Made by a program: the position numbers and the translations under genes
Assembly: GCA_025526935.1 (NCBI GenBank)
Contig: JAHLKD010000131.1
Location: 50,226 to 114,225, forward strand
Direction: 5' to 3'
Source of the DNA: Cladochytrium replicatum
Taxonomy: Eukaryota > Chytridiomycota > Chytridiomycetes > Cladochytriales > Cladochytriaceae
DNA length: 64,000 bases
The notes under the pieces: model-generated
Told to the model about the DNA's origin: nothing
What the model saw: the letters and a program-made list of their open reading frames with translations, nothing else
Databases searched by the model: none
In this document: positions 45,501-56,063 of the stretch, in pieces
Numbering within the stretch: the stretch's first letter is position 1
Layout of the letters: each line of letters opens with the position of its first letter

Positions 45501-48120
45501 ATGTCCGACGTCCCGGAGACTTTCTTCTGGACGCGCCATTGGAAGTCGATCCTAGCCATAGGGACAGCGACTCTCGTCGCTACCGGAATCTTTGTCGCCC
45601 TGCGTCCCAAGAGTTCGCCACCCCCAGCTAAAAAAACTCAAAAACGGGTGAAGCCAAAGGCTGCAACCGCTACGGCAACGGCCACTCCGACCCCTGTGTC
45701 CCCCCCGCCTGCAGGTAAAGGTCATTTCGTTCTGTTACCAGTGAGCCAAAATTCTTTGTGTTGTAATTGTTTGGAAACACCGACCATTTTCCTCACCCAA
45801 TTGCATTAATTAAGATCGACCAAAGTATCCCGCACACCTCTTCCCTGAAGATCTGAAATCTCTCCGTCCCGAGGTGAGCTATTATTTCTTGTTTTTGTGA
45901 GAATGGGGAATCGCTTCCAAACTGATACTTACCTTGATGGGATACTGAAAAGGATCGTGCAAGACTCGCAAAGGAGGCGAAGGACCTCGGTAATACTTTT
46001 TACTCGAAGCGGATGTATGCAGATGCCGCCGCTTTATACTCACAGGCGATCGTCCTCCGTCCCGACGCTGTATACTTTAGCAACCGAGCTGCCTGTTTTG
46101 CCAATCTGGTAAGCGCTGTGAGCGGCCCAGCGAATATCAAGAATGTCGGTGATTTGACGTGGCCTCGTTTTGCCTGTGGATTTAGAACGACTACGAAAAG
46201 GTTGTGGAGGACTGCACCGAAGGTCTGTCGGCATAATTTCACTTAAAACCAAAATTAGACGTTGATCCTCCTCTTCTCACAGCTTTGACGCTAGACCCGA
46301 AGTATGTAAAGGCCATGAACCGACGTGCTGGGGCCTACGAGGCTCTCAACCGACTAAACGACGCTTTGAATGGTGCGCGAGAATGAAATCAGGTCCATAC
46401 TGAATTTCTAAAATGGTCTTTCTAAGATTTTACTTCTGTATGCTTCTTGGAGGAATTCAAAAATCAGAACACGATGGACGCAACGGATCGTGTGTTGAAA
46501 GAAATCGGAAAACAAAAATCTGTTGCCGTGATAAAGGCAAGGCAACATTGATCCGACATCACTTTTCCTAACGCGTCCACTAGAGCAAGCAAATTCGGCT
46601 ACCATCGGAAGCGTTTATTCTTGGTAAAATTTGTTGCTGCACCGCTGGAGATCACAGAGCTCATGTATCGTGCTTTAGCTTACATGGACTCATTCCGTCA
46701 AACGAGCGTTCACATTCCCATTTTGCTTGGATTCGAACCGAAAACCGAAGGCGATAAGAAGCTGCAAAGTTCCCTTGCCCACATTCGCGACCGTCAGTAC
46801 AGCTTGGCTGCTGAGGAATGCGAAGAGTCTGTTCGACTGGGACTTAGCAAGCAGTTTGCTGGTCTAGGCTACAACATCCGTGGAACATTTTCATTCTTGA
46901 AAGGCGATGGTGAGCCTTGGTTTAACTTGAACAACTGTATTCCCTCACTCTAAGGGAACTTTCACCCAACTAGCCTCTGCAGCACTTGAGGACTTCAACA
47001 AAGCCGTTGAAGTGGACGAACACAATGTCAACACTCTCATTAAGCGTGCCTCTGTCTTTATGGAGCGCGGCGACCTCGAGCGCGCCGTGGAGGAATTCAA
47101 CCGCGCCGAACAGGTGAACCCCGAAGATCCCGACCTCTTCTACCACCGCGGTCAGGTCCGTTTCCTGACGAACGATCTCGTTGGCGCCGCGGAGGACTAT
47201 GAGAAGGCTCTGTCTCTCGACAACACGATGGTGTACGCCAACATCCAGCTCGCTGTCGCGCAGTACAAGTTGGGCAACCTCGGCGACTCTGATGTGACCT
47301 TTACAAAGGCCCTGCGTAGATTCAAGAACAGCCCGGAGGTGTGCAATTACTATGGCGAAATTCTCGTTGATCAGGGCAAGTTTGAAGAAGGTAACAGGCT
47401 TGTGATATATTTCGGACCCGTTCACAATAACTGTTATGCATCCTATAGCAGAAGGAATGTTCGAAAAGGCTTTGCAACTCGACAGCAAGTCTCCCCTCCC
47501 ATACATTAACAAAGGTGCGTAGAAACAGTTTATTTTGCAAAATATCAAAGCTCATCTCATGAAATCGAATAATCGAACAAAAAAACAAAATGATCGGCAT
47601 ATGACATTACGAATAACAAAAACAAACAAAAAACAGCAATTCTGCAATTGCAATGGAAGAAAGACTACGACGGAGCAATCGCCCTCTGCAAGGAAGCTAT
47701 CAATGTAGACCCACTCTGCGACATTGCTTTCGTTCAGCTTGCACAGCTCCAGCTCCAGCAAAACAAGATTGAAGACGCGGTGCAAACATGGGATCAAGCA
47801 ATCGCGATTACAAGGACGGAGCCAGAGATCATCACCGCCATTTCGTGCCGCGAGGTAGGTGCAACGGAAAGGAAAAACAACTACTTCAAAAGGCAGTGGG
47901 GTGAACCGAAAAGAAAGAAGAAACCACCTGCACAACCCCCATTCGCAGTTGCCACACCCCCACTAACATTCCGCCCTCTCTCAAAATCCATTACTTCTCA
48001 TTCCTTTTGTGTGTATGTATATCTGATCATTCTGTTTTCAAAAAGGCCGCCGCAGCACAGTTGTACACGCAAACGCACTATCCCGATGTTGTCGAGTCGA
48101 TCAGGAGTAAAATGGTCTAG
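45501..48120 (+). CDS. TOM70: Tom70, mitochondrial outer-membrane import receptor
   Basis: TPR receptor for carrier preproteins delivered by Hsp70/Hsp90. The N-terminus MSDVPETFFWTRHWK has a TM anchor (SILAIGTATLVATGIFVAL), then a Pro/Lys/Ala-rich linker and a TPR clamp with NTFYSKRMYADAAALYSQAI, YFSNRAACFANL and YVKAMNRRAGAYEALN. The middle part (RLPSEAFILAYMDSFRQ) and C-terminal TPRs (FNKAVEVDEHNVNTLIKRAS, DLFYHRGQVRFLTND, QLDSKSPLPYINKA) end [10 protein letters not shown]. About fifteen exons. One intron (46537-46583, 47 nt) is best read as GC-AG, because only that join gives RLPSEAFIL in frame. The TAG stop (48118-48120) shares CTAG with the KIN1 stop on the other strand. Confidence 0.94.
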
Positions 48121-50955
48121 AGTCGAAGGATGTCGAGGATGTCTTGAACAATTTTCTTGTACTGAAAAAAGTTGAAAATGCGGGATTTGAGTTTTTCTTT
48201 CCATACATAACTTCGTTTGAACAAACCTGCCAAGCGTCGCCCGAGATCCTACGGAATCGGACACCGTGGATTTTGGAAAGCAGCGGTACCCTCACGATGT
48301 TAACTTCGAAACGTATGGAAGGTGACAGATCACCGTCGGTGTCGATGGAGGGATTTCTCGACTGCTGAGAAACACCGACCATATGGCGCGCGTTGTTTTC
48401 CCTGCTACGAATAGAAGGCGAATGCCGCGGTGACCAAGACCCAGGCGACATCTCCGGGTCCGATAGAGGCGACACGTAGTGGTTGCTTCCTGCGTCCCCG
48501 TTACCAGACCCAAACTGACAGTCCAGTCCCCCATTGAACTCATGCACCGAGATCCGCAGCGCGTCCAAAGACCGCAATAGCGACTCCCGAATCTCCGCCG
48601 GCGGTTTCGTAGAGGTGTTGAGCACCGCAAACAATCCCCGCAGCTGCACCGTCTGGATGTTCTCATCCGCCCGTCCCAGTCTCGGGGACTTCGCACCTAC
48701 CTCCGGCGTCCCACCATTCGTACCGCGATCGCTCCCCATTCGTCGATTCGATCTCAACGACGTCGCAAGGACCGTCCTGCTCCCCTCCGTCGCACCCCCA
48801 TCCGCCCCACCGTTCCTCGTATCCCCACCCCGCGGCACCGACTGCTTCCTCGAAGCCACAAGATCCGTCCCACCTGAAAGCCTCTCCCTCGACGTCACCG
48901 ACGCAAGCCTCGTCCCGCTCGCCCACTTGAGCACAGAAAACGGCCCCTCGCGCACGTTCGCGACCGACTGCGACCGGCTCCGGTTCACCCCGCCCCCACC
49001 GTCACCGTTCCCATTCAACTCCGCAACCCGCCGGTTCTTGTCCCCCGACGCCGCTTGCCGGAGCCGCGAGTTCGGGTTCGCGTCGACCGAGAACGCCATC
49101 ATCCCACTGCTGTCGTCGTCGTTCGCCAGTGCGCCGAGCGGGGAGACGGCGGAGTACGACTGGATCGCGCGGGTGGTGGCGGGGACCGGCGTCGAGGGTC
49201 CGGATTCCACCATGTAAGAACGCGCCGAGGGCATTGTCGCCGGACTGATCGGCGCTTGGTCCGCGAAGCTGGACGTGTAGCGCTTGGACGTGTCGATCGC
49301 AGTGAGCCCAGGCACGGCCGATCCTCTGTGCACCATGGACCCACCCCCCGTGATCGCATGGGCCCCCATGGAAGTGTCGTTGATGAGTTTCTCTTGGATC
49401 AGGTAATAAATACTCAGCACGGGCGAGCCGAGCAGGATCTGGTTCGTGATGATGGCTTTGGCGTACTGCCGCATCACCTCCCGCTCGAGCTGGGCGACGA
49501 TTTCGTCTTCTGTGCCAAACTCGAATGCGCGCATGAAGGAGATGATGGTGGGGTTGAGCGGGATTAAGGGTGGAACGCGCTTGGGGACAAAGTTGGGGGG
49601 TGGACAGTCGAAGCCTTTTACCATCCACGTGTGCTGTTTGACTTCGTCCATTGTGGCTCGCTCTGCTGGGTTAGTTACCAGCATTCGCGAGATAAGGTGC
49701 TTGCACTCTGAGTTTGTCGGGTTAGTGTTGGAAGCGAATGTAAAGATGACAAAACTTGCCAGGGGTTAAATAGGCGGGATACTCGACTTGACCTGCTTTG
49801 ATCTTCTGGTGCAATACTTGCATGCTAACGTCGTCGAAGGGGACTCGACCAGACACAAGAACAAACATGATCACACCCTGCTAGAGGTTTCAGAACACAG
49901 AGCAAAGTCAAAGAGGAGTTCACTCACCAAGCTCCATATATCGATCTCGGGTCCCGTGTATGCTTTTGCGTTGAGCAATTCGGGGGCAGCAAAGTAAAGG
50001 CTGCCGCAGAATGTGTTGAGCTGTTTGTCTTCGGAATAGTAATTACACAGTCCGAAGTCGATCAATTTGATGTTTCCAGTTTTGTCGATAAGCACGTTCT
50101 CTATTTTGAGATCCTAGAATCAAACAAACTTAAATCATTGGGAGAGAAACGGGACGCAATTGACAAACCCTGTGAACAATCGAGCTCAAATGGCAGTACT
50201 CTGTTCAACGGATTAGTTCAAGCCTTGATTTGAAGTGTGAAATCATACTAACCGACTGCTGATGTCAATTGACGCATAAACTTTCTTGCATTCTTCTCCT
50301 TCAATCGCCCGTGTGCAAGAATGAAATCCAAAATCTGACCGCCATTCACAAGTGAGAAAATGAAATAGTAGTGCTTGTTTGAATAATACACTTCGTGGAG
50401 CCTAAACGTAAGAACATTTAGCGCCCTCACAACACATTACACCCCCCCACGTCCCAAATTCATATGCGGCGTCTTTGTAATAAACACATACGTGACAATG
50501 TGTGGATGGTTAAGGAGTAACATGGTGGCGGCTTCACGCAAGATGCGAGTTTCATATGCGGACGGTTTTCCATTCACGCCGTTGAAGAAAGACCGGTCCA
50601 CTGTCGCCAAATCCAACAGAACAGGGATAGTCTCCGGGCCCTCGTCGACGTCCTGTGCATTTTTGCTTCCCGACGATTTCTCTTGCCGTGGGATGATCTT
50701 GCAGGCGTATTTCTCTCCTGTCACGACGTGCGTTGCGACCTTTACTTTACCGGAACTTCCTTTACCGAGTGTACGCGACAGACGGTATGAGCCCACATGT
50801 GGAATTTGGGAGCGAGATGGGCTCGAGTGGGAATGTGGGACGCCGGAAGCCGAGGAATGTGAGGAGGCATAGTGTGGGACCGAGCTGACAGGTTGGTAGG
50901 AAGACGCGAGAGAGCTCACGACATTGTTTGGATTTGGAGACAGAGAGTCCTGCAT
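48117..50955 (-). CDS. KIN1: Kin1/PAR-1/MARK-type Ser/Thr kinase with KA1 domain
   Basis: Membrane-associated polarity and exocytosis kinase. The start [13 protein letters not shown] (50955) leads a Ser-rich N-tail. The kinase domain has a Gly loop [12 protein letters not shown] (about 63-74), Lys in YACKII (86), a ~40-residue insert before alphaC ([17 protein letters not shown]), then [18 protein letters not shown], catalytic [36 protein letters not shown] and PEIDIWSLG. After the kinase come a long Ser/Arg-rich linker and the C-terminal KA1 lipid-binding domain: [20 protein letters not shown], then RISGDAWQ spliced to [14 protein letters not shown] and TAG. The last splice (TGGCAG|GTTTGT ... 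TTTTCAG|TACAAG) is required to complete KA1; read-through would replace it. Convergent with TOM70, overlapping by 4 nt at the stops. Confidence 0.94.
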
Positions 50956-51473
50956 GGTTTGGAAGTACTACAGCGGGCACCGATTCCAGTCAATGGGTGG
51001 GGGAGAGTCCCTCAGAGAAGAGTCTCGGTCAGGCCTGTGATGATAAGGCGCGGGGGACAGACAGGGAAAGCAACAGGAAGATTTGGCACGTGGAGAAAGT
51101 AGCCATCCACATAGGCAAAAGAGCACAGGGAGACTAGGGAGACAGCAGTTACTCGTATTGAAAGAGAAGAAGGGCTACAGACATTATACAGAGGGCAGCA
51201 ACACGGCGCCCACAGATCAGATCGACAGCCATCATCACAGATATCTAATACAAAAGACGGTGAACAATTTACTCTGGAAACAGAATGTCACGTGCAGGTA
51301 CAGGTATCTGATTGGACATCCAACGTCCAGGGCTGTGCATTGCTGCTATATTAAAGATTAAATTAATGAATTATTATTACGTGTTATTATTATGATTATT
51401 AATACAATACGCTATAATATTGTATTGTTAAATGTGCAACCCGCGACTGGAGTGAATATCACCACAATTTCAA
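50956..51473. promoter_or_regulatory. Divergent promoter region, KIN1 / CATIP-like
   Basis: 518 bp between divergent ATGs. G/A-rich on the KIN1 side (51000-51130) and very AT-rich at 51355-51430 (TTAATGAATTATTATTACG region) on the CATIP side. No motif was assigned, and ciliary-type regulatory boxes were not checked quantitatively. Confidence 0.4.
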
Positions 51474-52985
51474 ATGGACATCGGCGCGGAAACCCAATCA
51501 ACCCCTGCATCTGCACACAACTGCAGACCCACTTCCGCTCCGGGCTCCGATTTCACCATTGTTCTCGCTCGCGCACAAGCTCTGTGGGCAGCTACATCCG
51601 TCGAAGGCAACTTTGATTGGGAAGAGAGCTCTTTCCGCGACCTGATCAAGCCGATTCCCGTGGGTGATCCACACTTGGTGAAGCCGACCGAAGAAGCAAT
51701 CGAGCTTCTCAAGCGCTATAGTGAGTATCTCCAAAGTTCACAACAGTTCATATTGATCAGACATCTTCACGCAGATACACTCAGAAAAACAGGATTCATC
51801 AAGGAGGACCTGCATTTGGTGGCGCTGAGTGGGAGCACACCCTCCTATGGGAAAAAATGTTTGGAGATTCGCGAGGGAGTTTTCCGAGATATCCCTGTCT
51901 ACGTTGTCGATTCATTCTGGGAAGTAACCGAATGCGCACAGACCGATGAGAATCAAGGGAACATTGTGTGTCGGCGATCACTTACTGCCTATGTTGGTCC
52001 AAATTTCGAGACTTATTCCCAAACTATCCGAGAGGAACGCCAGGTCGCAACCGAGTCTGGACCTCAAGGAACCACGTCCGTATCTGAGATTATTACGGGG
52101 GAGGACGGTATTGTTGTTGGAGAGAAGACAACCGGCGCCGTCGAAACGAACTGGGTGGTGACTTTCAAAACCAATAAGCTCACTGGATTTCTTTTCGAAG
52201 GTTCTATTCTTTGAATTTGTCTCTCTTTAACTCACCAACTTGATAAGGTTCAATGGAAGTTCTAGCTCGTGTCCTCGCGCAGGAAAAAACTCAGACTGAT
52301 ATATCTGGATTCGTTGGCGTCTTTCCGGGCGGCCAAGTTTCGCGTGTTGCCCTCGCAGTCGACGAGCGCACCTTTAGAGTCCCACATCATCGTCAACCAG
52401 TCCACGTATTCGCCGTCCGCCAGCGCGCTGCTGTTGCTCATGTCTTGCCAGTTCCAGCGGAAAGAAACGAAGATGACGAAGACGACAGTTGGGAGGAAAC
52501 CAACAAAGAAGAAGGGATGGAAGTTAACAAACCTACAGGTGTTGGGAGTTGCCCCGATTACGCAGAATCATACTTTCTGGGCGACGGAGCCTGCTTATTC
52601 AGTTACCGTCCAGAATTTCCATACATCTGCATCGGGATGGAAAAAGAAGGTATGCTTTCTCCGGAGATCCGGTGATGAAGCATAATAAAAACACTAATCA
52701 GATCCTGGAGACGTCGAAACAGACATCTTACAGTCTTCTGACTTTGGATCCAACATCGAGCTCAAATCGGAGTACAATATGAACAAGGTTCTTTACAAAT
52801 GATGTCAAGGGATCGAAGGCTGATCTCTTTCTAAGAGCGAAATCTCGAAACAGCAGGAAGAATATTGCTCTTCGCACCCCGAATTGCAAGAGATTCTGTC
52901 CGACTATGTCCAGCTCCTCCTGCACCGCAAACCTGCTGATGTGTACACATTCACGCACGAAATGTTCAACTTTGTTGGCTCATGA
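51474..52985 (+). CDS. CATIP: CATIP-like protein (ciliogenesis-associated TTC17-interacting)
   Basis: In animals CATIP links TTC17 to actin and is needed for cilium formation. The start MDIGAETQSTPASAHN (51474) leads to DFTIVLARAQALWAATS and ELLKRY; an intron follows, then LRKTGFIKEDLHLVALSG, VYVVDSFWEVTECAQ and CRRSLTAYVGPNFETYSQTI. A second intron gives GFLFEG|SMEVLARVLAQEKT, then SGFVGVFPGGQVSRVALAV, an acidic insert (NEDDEDDSWEETNKEEG), YFLGDGACLFSYRP, then DPGDVETDILQSSDFGSN. A last exon reads PELQEILSDYVQLLLHRKPA and DVYTFTHEMFNFVGS. The EGS..LLxRVLAQxK segment and the RII-like EILSDYxQLLLxRKPxDVxxFT end are what I recognise as CATIP. Central conservation is weaker. Four or five exons. 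Confidence 0.68.
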
Positions 52986-53057
52986 AAAGTCAAACAATAA
53001 AATGTCTTTTGCTCAAAGCAACCAAAGTGTCCGTTAAACAATTACCTATCCCCCAGC

Positions 53058-53720
53058 TGATGCACCTTGTTGCTGAACTTTGAGCTGGATGACACGCTCC
53101 TTCCCTGCACACACGTCGTCGTCCGCATCGACGGCCATGGGTTCCACAGGCTCTCCAAAGAGCACTCCTTTGCCAAACCCAACCACGACCGTGCCCTCAA
53201 GCTGATGTACGCCGCGGCCGTAGCGGTCATGAACGAGTTCAAAGACGTTGTTATTGCATACAGTGAAACAGAAGAGTACAGCTTTATATTTAGCAACGGG
53301 TGTCAGCTGTACAAGCGTCGGTCCGCAAAGATATGCTCCTTGGTTGTGAGCTTGTACACGGCAAGCTACTGCGTGAACTTGGCCGAATTTCTTTTGGGAT
53401 TTACCGATGAAATAGTCGGACGTACTGTGATGTCCCCAACGGACAGATTTGAAAGTTTACTTAAACCGGAGGCAGTAATGAGCTCAAAAGATATCTGCCT
53501 GAAATACTCACTAATAGTCTTTGGCAGTACAACACCGCTGTTTACACACAGTACAGCATCGATCACAACGGGCTCCCAGCACTGGAAAGGGTCGGTACTT
53601 TATCGAGAAGACGAGATGAAGGTTGAGCAGGGACGGAATGGGGAGCCAGTGACACGGCATGTCGGTAATATCGGAGATGTCTTTTGGACAATGAATCCAA
53701 ATATATTGAGCAACATATGA
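53058..53720 (+). pseudogene. Thg1-like tRNA(His) guanylyltransferase, decayed copy
   Basis: Resembles Thg1, the 3'-5' polymerase that adds G-1 to tRNA(His). Present: FELDDTLLPCTHVVVRIDGH, GFHRLSKEHSFAKPNHDRAL and NEFKDVVIAYSETEEYSFIF. The first metal Asp (RIDG) is kept, but the second motif reads SETEEYSF where SDE(F/Y)SF is expected. The middle of the family (HINNLYNT region) is not readable in any frame. The C-terminal INYN...RKGSxLYR-like end appears split: DHNGLPALE in one frame and HWKGSVLYREDEMK in another. There is no ATG in frame: a TGA precedes the first conserved residues, and no upstream exon with the usual KYEYV start was found. Read as a pseudogene or a strongly divergent copy. 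Confidence 0.6.
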
Positions 53721-53780
53721 GCCATGTCCGCAATCAAACCGCAACAACGAAAATGATGGGGAATGTAGTTTCACACACGT

Positions 53781-56063
53781 TCACTCCACATCCATGATTT
53801 CATCGGCCTCACGCTTCTTCAGCCGTTGTGCCTTCGCCACCTTCTTCCTCGTCGACTTCATCGATTTTCTTGCGTTTCGATTGATTTGTGGGTTAAGCGC
53901 ACTCTCATCTTCGTCGACATCCGGCTCTTCATCCACTCGCTGCTTCGCGGCCCTCTTTTTTTGAAGAATGACGATCTGTGGTGCTGCAGTCTCTTCGATC
54001 AGTGTCGGAGGAACCGAATCCTCCTCCATTCCCTCTTGGTCGTCTTCCATATCTTCAACATCGCTTACACACAAAGACTTTAGAAATATCCAAACTCCAC
54101 CAAGAACACGATTACCTTGTTACGTCGTTCGCTTCATCCGTTCGGTCAAAATCGATCACAGCTGGTTCAGAACTGTCGACTGCAATCATTTTCAAGTTCA
54201 TTTCAGCTTTTCCCTTTACCGAGCTCAGTAAGTTTGACTGGTCTGCTTCCAAGTCTGCGATGCTGAACTCCTTGCTCCACTTCTCTACAATAGATGCGGT
54301 GATCCGGTTCGTTGCTCGCTTGGGAGGGAGTGTGTAATACGGAATTCTTCCAGCGTACCAGTCCTGCAGAATGGCTCGTGCTGAGTTGGCGACATCTGGC
54401 AACCCACCCTTGAGAGAAAACTCAACAATATGTCTCCTGATTTTAACAGTGCACGTACCCTCTTTAACCTTCCACGGACTCTTGCGAATTGCACAAGAAA
54501 TTCTCGTGCATTGGTAGTTGGAGGGATTCCGTAGATTTGCTGGAGCTGCTCATTATGACAGCGAGAAAGAATAAACTCCACTAAAAGCAGAAATGATAAG
54601 TGTGCGAACTAAAAAGTTCAGCAAAGTGATAGCAAAAAACAGGGTGCGGGTCAACGACTTAAATTTCAAAAATCATAAAGAATTTCACGATTTGCAAAGT
54701 TTCATCATTCCCAACCTCGCTCCGTCAAAATCGACGGGGAGCTCAAGACATTCTTAAATGAGAAGCAGAAAGGCACTCACCGGGTACGATTGGATCGTCG
54801 ATCTGCTCCACTTTCACACAGTTTCTCAGCAGGACACTCGCGTCGTTCGATTTTTCCGAGTTTTTGCTGAAAACGATACCGGGGCAATCGAGCAGACGAA
54901 TGTTCTTGTCCAAAAGAATCTCCTGTGTTGCTTTGGTGACTCCCGGCGTTGCGCCGACGTTACACACTTTGGACCGTTTGAGTGAGTTGATGAGACTGGA
55001 TTTACCAACGTTGGGGAACCCGATGACGCCGACAGTGATTGTGCTTTTAACGTTCTGATTCCGACTGTAGTTCTTCAAGAGCTTAATGAGCGTGTCGGCG
55101 CCTGTCGGGCCGTTTTACTTAAGCTACCAGTGCAGTGATATAACAGAAACGACAAACCTAGAGATTCGCTGCTGTTCAGTAAACTCTCGGAAGCCTTCTT
55201 GGCAGAGATCTTCGACTGGCCGAGGTTGTCGCGCTGTTGCTGCGTCGAGGCCTTGAATGCCACAGTAGGAAATTCTTCCCGCAGGTATTTCAGCCAAGCT
55301 TCTGATATTTCCCGGGGTACCAAATCTGAGTTAAATGGTGAGAGGTTGGGTAAACACAGACTTTGAGTGTGCTTCCTACCGATTTTATTTAGAATCAGTA
55401 TAATTCGTTTGTTCGCTCCCGAGTTGAGGATGAGCTCTTCAATCTGTTTAGTCCGGCAACCCAATGGATCCCTCGCATCGAGAACTTCCAGGATAACGTC
55501 TGCATTTTGAACGACCTTCTTAAATTCTCTGTAGTACGCTCGTCGAGAGTTATCGGCCACCACGGTTGTACGTTCTTCCTCTCGTTCTGCGAGGACCCTC
55601 TGACTTGCCTCGAACGCAGCCGACTTACGATCCGCCTCGATCGCCATCTGGGCCATACTATTCTTAGCCTTCTTCTGCTTCTTTTCTTCTTCCCTCTGAG
55701 GAGAGCAACAAACAAGTCAAACTACGCGCAAGGCCAAACACGTATGTGAACATACCTGTCTCTTTACTTCCTCGACTTGCTGAAGAAGTTTATCCTTGAA
55801 CGGGAACATGTTCGGAATCCCGGGATCCTTTTTGAGTTCTAACGATATTAATCAATGGCTTTCAAATTGTGGTCCTTGATGGGACAACTCACTTGAACGG
55901 CTGGGGTTCTTTTTTGCCTCTTTCCGAAGCTTTCTGTTGTGTTCCGCCACCCGCTTCTGGATCTTGTACTTTTGAGCCCCAGAAAGACGCTTGCTCTTCG
56001 CCTCTACATTTGAAGATAAGCTGGATTGTCCAGAATATTGGCCCACTTACTCTTTGGAACCAT
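53781..56063 (-). CDS. NUG1: Nucleolar circularly permuted GTPase, GNL3/NUG1/Grn1 family
   Basis: Ribosome-biogenesis GTPase of the 60S pathway. The ATG at 56063 gives [19 protein letters not shown] via an intron, then a basic nucleolar N-domain ([18 protein letters not shown]) and a coil ([18 protein letters not shown]). GTPase motifs come in permuted order: [31 protein letters not shown] (G4), then [17 protein letters not shown] (G1), [12 protein letters not shown] (G2) and [10 protein letters not shown] (G3). The C-terminal part has [18 protein letters not shown] and [13 protein letters not shown], then an acidic stretch ([15 protein letters not shown]) and a basic end ([16 protein letters not shown]). 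Around nine introns. The stop lies 60 bp from the Thg1-like remnant. Confidence 0.93.

Noticed and set aside
48534-49217. 227-codon plus-strand ORF
   Set aside because: Antisense to the Ser/Arg-rich linker of KIN1; low-complexity shadow.
52269-52685. Alternative 138-codon frame inside the CATIP-like gene
   Set aside because: The other frame continues in phase from the upstream exon (EG|SMEVLARVLAQ) and joins in phase to the conserved C-terminal exons.
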